DNA from: Procambarus clarkii
Lineage: Eukaryota > Arthropoda > Malacostraca > Decapoda > Cambaridae
NCBI RefSeq assembly: GCF_040958095.1
Contig: NC_091152.1
Location: 16,908,041 to 16,972,040 of the forward strand
Reading direction: 5' to 3'
DNA length: 64,000 bases
A program made the translations under genes and the position numbers. Below, in pieces: positions 37,645-49,434 of the stretch (positions within the stretch are counted from its first letter, which is position 1; the number at the start of each line of letters is the position of its first letter). Below the pieces are notes generated by a model. It was not told the DNA's origin, did no database searches, and saw only the letters and a program-made list of their open reading frames with translations.

Positions 37645-38887
37645 CTGAGGACAAACCGGAGTTATGATTTAGTTACTGTCGGGTTCCCTTCTATAAATTC
37701 ATTGCTATAATTGTTTATGACGGGAAAACAACAAGTTTTAGTTGAGGATTTGTGGGGGTATAGCTTTTTCTTGCTCGTTTTATGTAGATGCATCAACATA
37801 ATGCGCTTTGTATGTTGTGTAGGTATGTACATCAACAGGCTGCCTGCTGTGCTCTCTAAGTACATCAATATGAAGCCTGTTTTATGAGCTTTATTTTGCT
37901 CCTCTAAAATCGAAAAGTTCATCAACGACACACTCACACATCAAGAATGACACACCACTGTGACGCGTTCTCCCTTTCATGCGTCTGAGTCAGGAAAGGA
38001 ACTCCACTTAACTTCCAAAGGCGACCAGGCACCCCTGAGCAGAGTCAAGCCGGGAATATGGAACCCTTTGTTGTCTTGCGTGAGGTACTAAGATTTCCGC
38101 GCCCAGAGACTAATTCTAAGATCTAATTCCAGAGATCTAATTCTCACTTCAACTGAAACTAGAGCATTTACTGTGCACACCGCTAGGGGAGGAGACCAAG
38201 AAGTTGAGTACCCCTTGATATCAATCAGAGCACTATGTCAGGGCTGTTGTGTCTTGCTGTCTGCTGGTGGTGTCAGCGTGGGAATCAATTATACACTCTG
38301 GTCTTCACTTTGCCTGACGTTCTGTGCTCTGATACTTCCAAGGTCTTCCTCCATCTAAGCGTAGCCTCGCCCTTGACAAATTAATAACCTCTCCCCTGCA
38401 TATATCAACTGAACAATCTTTCCCAGTGTTAATTATCTCAATAGTGTAACTCTACATTCAGCTCAACTCATTTGGTAAGTAGTTAAAAATGGAAACTACA
38501 TACGTAAACCCATCAGTAACATAAACAACATTTAATAAATAGAAAAGTTCAAATTCAATTAACTGATATAATTCGGCCACAGGGACTTAAGTACAAATCA
38601 AATTGCAAATTAATACTAGCTCTGTAAATCAGTATACTCATACAGCAAGCCTAAATGCTGTCATAGCCTAATGACGTTCACTTTGTAACAATGGAACAGT
38701 ATAAGAGTGGAAGATGACTGGGCATTCCGTAGAGCATTTTGGCGATAGAGTTGAAAAGTAAGTAAGAAAAGACAATAACTGTACAAAATTTGGGATATAA
38801 TTGCAAATAAAATTAACGATATCACATGAGAGAAAACGGAAATTTAAGCAGTGAAGAAGAGACAACGAGAAAGAACCAACAACTTAC
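37645..38887 (-). other. Intron of the protease-like gene
   Basis: Bounded by AAG|GTAAGT (upstream exon) and a CCTCAG| acceptor, both phase 0. It contains no recognised repeat or exon. Confidence 0.7.
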
Positions 38888-39034
38888 CTTCTGCAGTTTG
38901 TTATTGCTGTTGCCATTGTGGATGGTGGCGCCCCATCCTATCACCGTGCAGACAGTGTCCTCTGGCACCGTCTCCCCACTGGGAGGCAGCCCAAGCGGCT
39001 TCACCAGCTCCCCAAACACCAGCTTCTCCTCCAG
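38888..39034 (-). CDS. Serine protease-like, internal exon (GWG region)
   Basis: A 147-bp phase-0 exon between TTACAG|CTGGAG and AAG|GTAAGTT encodes 49 residues. It includes LVKPLGLPPSGETVPEDTVC and VIGWGATIHNG, the standard S1-family segment after the catalytic Asp (a Pro-rich loop, then C-x(n)-GWG). It joins in frame to the exons on either side. The flanking intron frames, which look open, are not part of the product. Confidence 0.85.
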
Positions 39035-39445
39035 CTGTAACCAAACACATACACTGAGGGTTGGGGAGGCTGCGTGTTGCTTAATGTACATGGACGATGT
39101 TGGGGACTGTACGTAGAATGTTATGGACGCCATTCAGGGGGTACTGATGCAAGAGGAAATATTTCAAGTTGCTGATATTTGGCGACGCATTGCAGGATTG
39201 TTGATAATACTTCATAAATACCAATTAGACACAGGGTATCTACAGTCACTAGTGATGTAGCAGACAGTTGAAGGTGTAGATGATATTTAAAGACACTAAG
39301 AGATAACTTGATATGTCCTAAGAAAAGATTCTACAAATGTCTCCTGCAAGGTGCTACTGACGGAGAGATGAGAGATCCCTCCAGTGAGGTTATCTCCGGA
39401 GCAAGGAACGTATCTACCGAGAGAGAGGCAGCCGGCACCACTGAC
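39035..39445 (-). other. Intron of the protease-like gene
   Basis: Bounded by AAG|GTCAGT and TTACAG|; no other feature seen. Confidence 0.7.
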
Positions 39446-39586
39446 CTTGATAAGGAGGATGTCATTAGCGTTGGTGATGGGGTTGTAGGACTCGTGGGGG
39501 ATGAAGGTCTTGGCATGCGACACCTGCCCGCGGGGTCCTTAAGGTCGATGATGCCTGCCACGATACGCACCGTGTTGGGCTCGAAC
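39446..39586 (-). CDS. Serine protease-like, exon with the catalytic Asp; 1-base frameshift
   Basis: From a GACGCAG| acceptor (proposed) to ATCAAG|GTCAGT the exon encodes FEPNTVRIVAGIIDLKDPAG and then, after a shift of one base near 39527-39530 (GGGCAGG), QVSHAKTFIPHESYNP and NANDILLIK. NDILLIK holds the catalytic Asp102. The two halves are both clearly S1-family but in different frames, so one base is missing or extra. It may be an assembly error or a real lesion. The His57 exon should lie further upstream; I do not see it before the N gap. Confidence 0.75.
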
Positions 39587-39943
39587 CTGCGTCCCTCACC
39601 ACACAGTTCACCGTACCACGAGGAGAAGCGAAGAAAACAGATGAAGATGAGTAAGACGGAAAGAAAGACAAAAATATTGAAATACAATGCAGCATAAAAA
39701 CATCTAAAAGCAGGAAAAGCTGTTGAAATTATAGTTATAGCAACCAGAAATAAATACTTGCACTATTTTGCATGAAGCACTTAATGTTAAGAATAACTCA
39801 GACATTATAGAGGTGATGCAGTGTGACCTTGACACTGTCATACTGCCCAGGAAAACCGAAATAATTAAATCATTTTAGATAATCCATTACACAATTATGA
39901 AAACACAAATATTACACAATAATCGACACTAAAATGTTATGTT

Positions 39944-40443
39944 NNNNNNNNNNNNNNNNNNNNNNNNNNNNNNNNNNNNNNNNNNNNNNNNNNNNNNNNN
40001 NNNNNNNNNNNNNNNNNNNNNNNNNNNNNNNNNNNNNNNNNNNNNNNNNNNNNNNNNNNNNNNNNNNNNNNNNNNNNNNNNNNNNNNNNNNNNNNNNNNN
40101 NNNNNNNNNNNNNNNNNNNNNNNNNNNNNNNNNNNNNNNNNNNNNNNNNNNNNNNNNNNNNNNNNNNNNNNNNNNNNNNNNNNNNNNNNNNNNNNNNNNN
40201 NNNNNNNNNNNNNNNNNNNNNNNNNNNNNNNNNNNNNNNNNNNNNNNNNNNNNNNNNNNNNNNNNNNNNNNNNNNNNNNNNNNNNNNNNNNNNNNNNNNN
40301 NNNNNNNNNNNNNNNNNNNNNNNNNNNNNNNNNNNNNNNNNNNNNNNNNNNNNNNNNNNNNNNNNNNNNNNNNNNNNNNNNNNNNNNNNNNNNNNNNNNN
40401 NNNNNNNNNNNNNNNNNNNNNNNNNNNNNNNNNNNNNNNNNNN
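39944..40443. other. Assembly gap (500 N)
   Basis: Exactly 500 N, a conventional gap of unknown length. It may hide the upstream exons of the protease-like gene. Frames of X residues are meaningless. Confidence 1.
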
Positions 40444-40446
40444 ATG

Positions 40447-40478
40447 TTAGGTTAGGCTGATCTAACCTAACCTAACCG
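40447..40478. repeat. Short TTAGG/CCTAA telomere-like motifs next to the gap
   Basis: GTTAGGTTAGGCTGATCTAA followed by CCTAACCTAACC gives about two TTAGG and three CCTAA pentamers as an inverted pair. TTAGG is the common arthropod telomere repeat, but such short tracts also arise by chance. Confidence 0.4.
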
Positions 40479-40489
40479 ACGCTTGGATC

Positions 40490-42555
40490 CTCGACTTGAT
40501 TTGGCGTCACCAGCTCTTTATTTTCGTCTTTCTTAAAAAAAAAAAAAATACTTTAGATTAAAATTATGTTTTTTCGTGTTGTACATTCAGCACCAACATT
40601 ATAATGAGTAAATATATCATATTTATTCATTACTAACGTATTGCCAGGAAGCTTTGTGAAGCTTGTGGTAATTAGACGGACCGCAACAGGGAAGCTCTTT
40701 CCTGTTGTGACGAATGTTACCTTATCTATAAGAGAACATTTGGCTTAGCGCATATTGTGAATAACTTGTTCGCTTTACTAATTGTGTGAAAGACTAACAA
40801 TTTGTTGATGCAACTTTAATCAAATAAGGGAAAGAAAGTACAAACAGCAGATAAATTCTAATAAATTTATTTTAATAGGTAAAATTCTGTACCTCTACAC
40901 TAAAAAAGAGAGAAATTTCTACAACTGCCTAACTAATTTATAACATTCTTTGTTTTTCTAGTAAACATTTAGTAATGTAATATCACAACTAAATAATAGC
41001 AGTATAGGAACCCTTCAACTTGCGGGTCTGCCGATGGCATCCCACACAGTTTCCGTACAACCAACATTTCACAATGTAGTTTCCAAAATAATAAACCAAT
41101 TTTCACAACTAAATTAAAAAATTTTAATACCAGTATAGTACTGTAGTTTCATAACAAATACTGGCACTGCAAAACTAAAATGCTTCACAGAGCTAAATAA
41201 ACAAATTTAATTAAAATTAGACTTTAATAATATAAGGGCTATGTGCTAACCAAATAAAATTATTTGTCGTCTATAAATAATGAGAAAAAATACCTACTTA
41301 TTTATATTTAAAAAAAAAATTAAAATTTCACAATAGAATGAGAATAAAAATGAATTTGAATAAATAAGTGTTTTTCTTTGGTTTCTAAACCACAACATTA
41401 CAGCCATTTTCAAATTATTGCACAAATTTCAAACCAAAATCAGTATTATTTAAAATGGATTATAAATATACAAGGCCAAGCCTATGTATACAAACATGAC
41501 TGGAGACTGCAAGTAACTCTGCAAGCCTTGAAGACGTAAACACAATAAATGAAAACATTAATACCCATACAGCTATATGGTTCCAATGAACTGAAAACTT
41601 TATTATACCTGTACCAACTAGTAACAAACAGCCTCTTGTGTTTCTTGACCTGAAACAAACATTATACACTGTGGCAGTGATTATTATCACAAGTTATGGC
41701 TTGAAACACACAATATGCATCAGCCACATTATGCTAAAAAATAAAGCAACAGGAAATTAAAATAGCAGAATGATGCAAAATAACATTACATTTCTTCCTT
41801 AAGAAAGAACATTTTAATATGGAATAAGTATAAGTAATTAGAGTAATTACCAGAAGAAGGCACCAAGCTGTAGAGACTACGTAGCACCATCACTGTCGTA
41901 TAATAAATGCTATATCAATTAAAACTTTATAACATTCTACGTATCAAACAATTTCAAGTACAGCTCCATTTTGACTAAAGGTAATTAATGCATAACATTA
42001 CCACTGGAAGCCCCAAGTATTACAGAGAATGGCCAAACACTTTACATTTTCTTGATGTTTGCTGTTACATTACGCGCATCACTCCTAAACTCTTCCAAAG
42101 ATTGTACGTAATCTTGGGAAGCATAAAAGATGTCTGGATGTGATACAAGTATAATTAAGGAGAAATATATAACAGATCACATAGGTGACCTTGTACAACT
42201 AGCAGACAGGGAGACAATTCACAGCTGGTCTAAGGAGTATTTCCATTCATTAGTCACACATTTAACATTTTACTAATACTGAATTAGAAATAACATTCAG
42301 TATTACTTTCCTCAAAATAATAAATGCTTATATTTTTAAAGTCCTATTTAGTTAAAAACTGTGGAAGAATTTAAGTAGAAGTGTTCAGTAGCGACTTGCA
42401 ATGTACAATTCGAGCATATGCAGCATTAAACATAAAAAGGCACAATTTTAATAACTTTCGAAAAATATGTATTATAATACAGTAATCATTTTTTGTATTA
42501 TTAATTCCTATCGCACATTTTCTTTACACAATGTTACCATTTAAATGAGGTATGT
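40490..42555. other. AT-rich sequence, nothing recognised
   Basis: Strongly AT-rich with no conserved frame. It may include the distal 3' UTR of the minus-strand BTB/zinc-finger gene or be intergenic; the sequence does not decide this. Confidence 0.45.
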
Positions 42556-42561
42556 CAAACT

Positions 42562-42885
42562 GAGAATTCCCCGAAGGCCATATGGGGCCACATTTGTGTT
42601 GTCATGAGGGCCATACACCACAACTGAGGGGGGCCCCGAGGGCCATATGGGGCCACATTTGTGTTGTCATGAGGACCACACACCACAACTGAGGGGGGCC
42701 CCCGAGAGCCATATGGGCCACATTTGTGTTGTCATGAGGGCCACACACCACAACTGAGGGGGGCCCCCGAGAGCCATATGGGCCACATTTGTGTTGTCAT
42801 AAGGGCCATACACCACAACTGAGGGTCCCCCAAGGGCCATATGGGCCACATTTGTGTTGTCATAAGGGCCATACACTCCAAACTA
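42562..42885. repeat. About 65-bp tandem repeat, five copies
   Basis: Units contain GCCATATGGGCCACATTTGT, GTTGTCATGAGGGCCA and CACCACAACTGAGGGGGGCC. Variants are CATGAGG against CATAAGG and GGGGCCAC against GGGCCAC. GGGGGGCCCCC and CCATATGG are palindromic. A minus-strand frame reads the repeat as peptide, but there is no supporting gene structure. Confidence 0.92.
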
Positions 42886-43630
42886 ATAAAGTGATTTAAT
42901 ACAAATTATTGCAGAATATTTTTCTATATTATATTATTTATTATATTACATACCAAATTACAGTATCCTTTGTGTGGGCCACAGGTGTGCTTGCAAAACG
43001 CCGCATGTTTGACATGCTTGCTTTAAAACATATATCAACTACTTGTTACAATATCAACTACTAAGGAGTGGACATATCACCTGTATGTTTACTTAACTTT
43101 GTTATATTTTGTATTTAAAACTGAAAAGAAAAAGGTACTGCTTTCAATAAAAGAATAAACATTAATATAACTCTTGCTCTATAAAAAAAAAAGTATTGTT
43201 GAAAAATATGTCAAACAGGTATAAAAAATAAACTCAAAACTAAGACTATAAAATAATCAGCTTTCAGTGCTTGAATCTTAATATAGATCGACAAGGAACA
43301 ATAACTGGAGATGGAGAGCGATCAATTTAACACCCCATTAGGTGCTAGCATATCACAAGTTTCACTCAAGATCATTATCGACCTATCTGGCTTTACCAGG
43401 AATTGAACCCCACAATTTATCCTACTTTCCAACACTGATGAGCATGACATAGTTTATGGACCTGAAGAGGAAGGGTCCAGATACCAACACACACACACAT
43501 GATCTTGACGTTGTTTGACAGAACTGAAGACAAGTCCAGAAACCATTTCGTGCAATATTGCACAAATAATTTTGCAACACTGAGCTTCCCCTCAGTGTCA
43601 TGGATAAGCACCTCCAAAGGATACCTGATC
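42886..43630. other. AT-rich sequence, nothing recognised
   Basis: No gene or repeat family identified. A short (CA)n lies at 43489-43498. Confidence 0.45.
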
Positions 43631-43631
43631 A

Positions 43632-43775
43632 ACCAGGCTGTGACTCATACGTCAGGCTGCGAGCAGCCGCGTCCAACAGCCTGGTTGATCAGTCCGGCAA
43701 CCAGGAGGCCTGGTCGACGACCGGGCCGCGGGGACGCTAAGCCCCGGAAGCACCTCAAGGTAACCTCCCCCGAGT
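43632..43775 (+). mobile_element. Penelope-like element 3' end (solo)
   Basis: ATACGTCAGGCTGCGAGCAG, CCGCGTCCAACAGCCTGGTT and GGCCTGGTCGACGACCGGGC match the end of the GIY-YIG ORF and 3' tail at 7735-7850 (reverse complement there). It continues with GGACGCTAAGCCCCGGAAGC and CACCTCAAGGTAACC. The short frame is only the last codons of the element's ORF. Confidence 0.8.
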
Positions 43776-44560
43776 TACCAACAATTTACTATCAGCACAA
43801 AATAAGACTAAGAAGAAAATTTCTTGGACGCTAATTTTTCATTGGGACTGATATAATAGCATAATCGATGCTGATTATTTAGAGAACAGCCAAATGTAAG
43901 TGATAACGTCACGCTTCTACAGCTAACAGAACATGTAATAAAAATTTTAAGAGAAAAAATTTAAACAGCAGTACAGTACCAAATCCTAATTTAAAAAAAA
44001 AAAAATGCTGCCTCAGGAACATGAAAAAACTTATACAGACAACAATAATAGCAAAACAAATAGTTGCAACCAAGATTAACTTTCTTAAGTAGTAAAACAT
44101 TCCATTACCGTATAGGCTAATATAAGCGAAAGACAACTTTTGTGGATTAAGAATCAAGCTCAACAAATATTTCCCAACTACAAAACTCTCAAATACAATT
44201 TAATGATATTCTGAATTTTCCAAACCTTTATTAGAAACTCTAAAAGATTCCAGTACACTAAAATGCTCCCCCCAAAGTAATTTATAATTAAAATTTCAAC
44301 TACTAGTGTAGCACCACCTAATAAAGAACTACAAAATTCCTTTGGAAGAGAATCACCAGTAAAAGATTTTTCTACAGCAGGTTAAGAGAGAAAATATTAA
44401 CTAAAGCCAACAGGTCCTAGTCGTGTCTTTGTTGACTACTCAATGCCTCTGGTCCCAACTCCTATAAAACTTGTGTTCTGAAAACAAAAAATGAGATCCA
44501 AGCAGTACAATATTAGATCCTATGTGCTGCTTTTTTTTTTTCCTCCTTACCTTTAAGAGT
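43776..44560. other. AT-rich sequence, nothing recognised
   Basis: Homopolymer A/T runs, no conserved coding frame and no repeat core seen. Confidence 0.45.
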
Positions 44561-44562
44561 GA

Positions 44563-44695
44563 AGACCAGACCACGCACTAGAAGAATTTGATCCAGGACG
44601 GACCGAAACGTCGTTGTCCCTTCACCTTCTAGTGTGTGGTCTGGTCAACATACTTCAGCCACGTTATTGTGATTCATCGCCTACATTTAAGAGTG
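44563..44695. repeat. Palindromic element, copy 2 (left arm shortened)
   Basis: GACCAGACCACGCACTAGAA is followed directly by ATCCAGGACGGACCGAAACG and the full right arm ending GTGTGTGGTCTGGTC, then CATACTTCAGCCACGTTATT. Most of the left arm and centre are missing, so the stem is short. Confidence 0.8.
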
Positions 44696-46010
44696 AACTT
44701 ATTGCACGAAATACATCACAACACATGATGAATATACATCAGCATAACCTGACTATACAGCTCTATCTCCCCCCCCCCCCTAGTCTATATCACAGCCTTA
44801 TTTTAAAATTGAAGCTCAATGATTCACCTAAGATGATGAATGATGGTCTGAAAACTCAAAATAAAAACCAACTATAAACCTTACTTTACCCACACCCAAT
44901 GGCCTCGACTCTTTTCTTAAAATTCATTCACTTATGAAAATCATAAAAAAAAATACACTTATAGTTGACACTCTGAACAGGAAAAAAGGAACTGGGTGGC
45001 AGAAATTCCGTGGCAACAGAAGATTTCCATTCTTGTAGCATGATCTTTTATGGTCATTTTAAATGGAAAGCAACGGATGACTTTTGGTGGAGTGAGACCA
45101 AATATTTGTGACAGAATTTGATGGCAAAAATTAAAAAAAAATCAATTAAATATTTATAAATATACCTTTTCCAATTAATATTTGTATCAAAATATACACA
45201 AATGTGTTTTCTATAGTTTTTAATGATAAAATAGAATAATATTAAGCAAAAAAAATAATTACACTAAAATTTGTACTCAAAACCGTTAGTTGTTGGGTAA
45301 CGTTATGAATAGGAACAGTAGGAACGTGCTCAAGCAGCATTACAATATACATCAATATTAAAACAGATCTGGTACACAACTCCTCCCCCCCCCTCCTTTC
45401 CATACTGAATTTCATCCCCCTAGTATCCAACTTTCATCCCCCAACAATCCAACTATATCCCCCTAGTAGGATATCCAACAGAACCTAATTTAATAGTTTT
45501 CAATTTCATCCCAAAATTTCCCCACAGTCCATCCCGAAGCAACCCAAAGAGGCATTTTTACACAACTAAAGATTGTATTTTTGTACTACATAATATTATT
45601 CATACAAATTTGTAAAAACTATTGCATTAACTTAACTGTGTTGTACTGGATAGAGTTAATAAATCTTAATATTTGACTGTCTTGACACCACTTAATTTTC
45701 TAAATAATAAAATTCTTTGTCCTGGAATGCATCTTATTCTCTCACAAAACCCAAAATAAAATACTATGATGTCCAGTGTGACACGAAGTCTCACGTAAGA
45801 GACTCACAAACACATCCCTCACGTAAGAATGGGAGTCTACTGTATGTGAAATTAATGTATAACGGTACTTAAAACATCAGTACTGTGCTGTTTAAAGACT
45901 AAACATCATGCAGATACCACAACATGAGAGACAAGAATGAGTTGACGGCATCCAAAAATTATACTGCAATAGGTATGAAGTGCAAATCATGAATCGCAAT
46001 AATGGGGCTG
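44696..46010. other. AT-rich sequence, nothing recognised
   Basis: Includes a C-run (44769-44780) and a C-rich stretch (45384-45470, repeated ATCCCCC and TCCAAC words). No gene is supported. Confidence 0.45.
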
Positions 46011-46011
46011 A

Positions 46012-46325
46012 AGAATGTTGACCAAACCACTCACGAGAAATTGGAGAGACGACGACGTTTCGCTCCGTCGTGGATCATTATCAAATCGATTGTGATAATG
46101 GTCCAGGACGTCCACAATCGACTTTATAATGATCCAGAACTGACTGAAACGTCGTCGTCTCTTCAATTTCTAGTGTGTGGTTTGGGCAACAGGTATGAAG
46201 ACCAGACCACACACTAGAAGGTGAAGGGACGACGACGTTTCGGTCCGTCCTGAACCATTCACCTCCTAGTGTGTGGTCTGGTCAACATACTTTAGCCACG
46301 TTATTGTGACTCATCACCTGCAACA
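46012..46325. repeat. Two palindromic elements in tandem (copies 3 and 4)
   Basis: Copy 3 (46013-46190) is diverged: ACGACGACGTTTCGCTCCG on the left and GAAACGTCGTCGTCTC on the right, with an AATCGATTGTG centre. Copy 4 (46197-46325) has the consensus left arm (GACCAGACCACACACTAGAA, GACGACGACGTTTCGGTCCG) but a deleted right arm (CACCTCCTAGTGTGTGGTC), followed by the conserved flank. Confidence 0.85.
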
Positions 46326-46685
46326 GGTATAAAGTTTTTATCTTCAAAATAAAACAGGTTTGATGGGCAAGACCCAAATTAATTACAGCAGACACATGAC
46401 AAGCATAGTAAACTAAAGCATATGCATTTAAAACAAAAAAAAAAATGCCCAATTATAAACATTTACATTGTATTATTTCCCTATTAATATAAACACTTTA
46501 TTTTAAGAATACTGTAGCAATGTTGTTTAAAATTAAAATTTGATTTGTAAAAAAAAAAAAGCAACACATGAGTGAAAAAGAAACAAGATATTTCATATTG
46601 TTACTTACATATACGCAGAGTAACCAATGCTTGCTATTAAAACAAAACATTAATTAATAAACATGACATGACATGAAAGAGTGAC
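46326..46685. other. AT-rich sequence, nothing recognised
   Basis: Short A-runs only; no feature supported. Confidence 0.4.
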
Positions 46686-47706
46686 TAGTTATCTTGAAAC
46701 TGAGGCTTTTGAGCACTAAAATTTGAGCTATCTTCCAAGATCAAACTGCTCTATGCATGATATCAGATTTACATTAGAAAGGAGGTACAATTTTTTGAGG
46801 TGATATGGATAATAGTTATCTTGAAACTGAGGCTTTTGAGCACTAAAATTTGAGCTATCTTCCAAGATCAAACTGCTCTATGCATGATATCAGATTTACA
46901 TTAAGAAAGGAGGTACAATTTTTTGAGGTGATATGGATAATAGTTATCTTGAAACTGAGGCTTTTGAGCACTAAAATTTGAGCTATCTTCCAAGATCAAA
47001 CTGCTCTATGCATGATATCAGATTTACATTAAGAAAGGAGGTACAATTTTTTGAGGTGATATGGATAATAGTTATCTTGAAACTGAGGCTTTTGAGCACT
47101 AAAATTTGAGCTATCTTCCAAGATCAAACTGCTCTATGCATGATATCAGATTTACATTAGAAAGGAGGTACAATTTTTTGAGGTGATATGGATAATAGTC
47201 ATCTTGAAACTGAGGCTTTTGAGCACTAAAATTTGAGCTATCTTCCAAGATCAAACTGCTCTATGCATGATATCAGATTTACATTAGAAAGGAGGTACAA
47301 TTTTTTGAGGTGATATGGATAATAGTTATCTTGAAACTGAGGCTTTTGAGCACTAAAATTTGAGCTATCTTCCAAGATCAAACTGCTCTATGCATGATAT
47401 CAGATTTACATTAAGAAAGGAGGTACAATTTTTTGAGGTGATATGGATAATAGTTATCTTGAAATTGAGGCTTTTGAGCACTAAAATTTGAGCTATCTTC
47501 CAAGATCAAACTGCTCTATGCATGATATCAGATTTACATTAGAAAGGAGGTACAATTTTTTGAGGTGATATGGATAATAGTTATCTTGAAACTGAGGCTT
47601 TTGAGCACTAAAATTTGAGCTATCTTCTAAGATCTAACTGCTCTATGCATGATATCAGATTTACATTAGAAAGGAGGTACAATTTTTTGAGGTGATATGG
47701 ATAAGC
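46686..47706. repeat. 127/128-bp tandem repeat, eight copies
   Basis: Starts of TTATCTTGAAACTGAGG lie at 46689, 46816, 46944, 47072, 47199, 47326, 47454 and 47581. Units are almost identical; those with ACATTAAGAAAGG are 128 bp and those with ACATTAGAAAGG 127 bp. The last unit is the most diverged (CTTCTAAGATCTAAC). It lies about 190 bp past the stop codon of the BTB/zinc-finger gene, probably within its 3' UTR, on the strand opposite to that shown. Confidence 0.96.
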
Positions 47707-47893
47707 TACATCAAAGTTTAGCAGTAAAAAATTATACAGTAAAAAAATTAATCTTTATACAGTAAAAAATTAACACTGAAATAATTAAGAAAATATCTCT
47801 TATGATGTTAATATATTTGACTTCTTTAAACCTTAATTTTTTTATGAATGAGCGATGTCATTTACAAATTCGAAACATTTATAAAAATGCAAT

Positions 47894-48946
47894 TCATTTC
47901 TCTCTAGACTGTCTTCTTAATGATTCTGCCTTAGTGCTAGATCTTGTCGTTCGCCGATATTTAGATGGCGGTGAATTTGAAGGACTGCCTCCAGGGCTTC
48001 TGATCGAAGAGCTCGAGCTTGAACTTCTAGAGAAATCTTGTAGCGACGAGGGCGACATGCTCAATCTTATCCCGACTCCTGACGACTGTGAGGAAGATGA
48101 ACTACATCTATTATCACTTGGCACCTCTGGCGTCGGAGATGACAACATAACTGCCTTACCAGATTTAGCCTTAACTGAAGACGAAGAACTAGATCTACGC
48201 CTTTTTAGCTTTCTTGATGGCAATACAGGAGATGTACTATTTCTACTGATTCTTCGAACTTTAGCTGGTGGCGATAAAGAAGAGACGGACTTGGCACGGC
48301 TTGGCAACTCTGGAGGCGGTGATGCTGACAGTTTTATTAATTCGTGAACTTTGGATGATGGTGATGAGGAAGCACTAGATTTTGGACTATTGAGAACTTT
48401 TGCCGTTGGTGAGAGTGAAGGACCACCTCTGTTGCTTATATTACTTTCTCGTGCTGGCAACAGCGAGGAGTCCGAGCGTAAGGATTTGCACATTTTCTTT
48501 GAGAAAGGTGGCGATGCTGCCGAACATTCTTGAACTGACTTGCCCTTTTGAACTTTATCACGCGACTTTAAGGTTGGAACTGAAGATGTGTTAATAACGA
48601 CCTTCTTGTTGGGATGTGTTCGTCTCTGGTGTGTAACATGTTGCTTTTCAAGGCAGTGATGAGCTGGGCAGTAAGGACAAGAGAACAGCTTTGCTTTCAC
48701 ATGTTTTGAAATGTGCTTGTTTAAAGAAACTTTATCTAGTGTTCTGAATGGACACTCAGGGCACGGTAAGAACTGTTTCTCCAGATGACTTAATTCATGT
48801 CTCTCCAATACAATTGATGTATCAAACACTTGTTTACAATATTTACATTGAAAAACTCTACAACTTTTACTTTCATTCATTTCTTCCATTATTTTTACAC
48901 TGTCACTACCTTTGGCATCTTGATCCCTGTTCTTCTTGTGATTACT
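47894..48946 (-). CDS. BTB/zinc-finger gene, last exon: three C2H2 fingers and Ser-rich tail
   Basis: A TTGTTGTCAACAG| acceptor (exon start 48946, phase 0) opens 350 codons to the stop at 47894. Three consecutive C2H2 fingers lie near its start: FQCKYCKQVF...HELSH and LPCPECPFRT...HISKH (both C-x2-C-x12-H-x3-H) and FSCPYCPAHH...HQRRTH (x4 between the histidines). A long, low-complexity Ser/Pro/Lys tail with basic patches (KLKRRR) follows, probably disordered with nuclear localisation signals. C2H2 fingers bind DNA; with the BTB exon this is a probable nuclear transcription regulator. The plus-strand frames here are antisense shadows. Confidence 0.85.
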   Translation of the reverse strand, partial: SNHKKNRDQDAKGSDSVKIMEEMNESKSCRVFQCKYCKQVFDTSIVLERHELSHLEKQFLPCPECPFRTLDKVSLNKHISKHVKAKLFSCPYCPAHHCLEKQHVTHQRRTHPNKKVVINTSSVPTLKSRDKVQKGKSVQECSAASPPFSKKMCKSLRSDSSLLPARESNISNRGGPSLSPTAKVLNSPKSSASSSPSSKVHELIKLSASPPPELPSRAKSVSSLSPPAKVRRISRNSTSPVLPSRKLKRRRSSSSSSVKAKSGKAVMLSSPTPEVPSDNRCSSSSSQSSGVGIRLSMSPSSLQDFSRSSSSSSSIRSPGGSPSNSPPSKYRRTTRSSTKAESLRRQSREK

Positions 48947-49434
48947 CTGTTGACAACAAATAATTAATAATCTGTGATCCTTAATCAAGGAAAAGACATA
49001 AAATACAATTCTCATTAGTTAACAAATAAGATAAATAGATGAGATTTTAAGGAACAAATTAGTGCATGCCCCATTTATTTAACTTACTGGAGCCGTATTA
49101 GCCTTGAAGGACATTTAACATATTAATACCAAATTAAACTAAAAGTTGGAGAATAAAATCCTCAACACATGGCTATATTAACTGGAAATTAAACAATTTC
49201 TATTAACCTGCTTTGCTTGATTATGCTTAGCAAGATGTTATAATTTACTTTTAAATTTTTCCATTTACAAATATTACCATTTAAATTACCAGCAACCTGA
49301 ATGTGTCAAGTGCAAAGCAGAGCAGTTCATGGTTCTAGACAATCTGATTTGTACAGTACAGCCTGAGCTGATATATATCCTGTCCTATTAATTCAAGTCT
49401 AAGCCTTTCCTGACGGACACAAAATGTTGCTAAC
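48947..49434 (-). other. Intron of the BTB/zinc-finger gene
   Basis: From AAG|GTTAGC to CAACAG|, phase 0; nothing else recognised. Confidence 0.6.

Noticed and set aside
37396-37710. Plus-strand frames over the protease last exon
   Set aside because: Antisense shadows; the minus frame has the S1-family motifs and matching splice sites.
39934-40460. 173-residue frames of X
   Set aside because: They read through the N gap.
47802-48533. Acidic Leu/Glu-rich plus-strand frames
   Set aside because: Antisense shadows of the zinc-finger exon; the minus frame has canonical C2H2 motifs.
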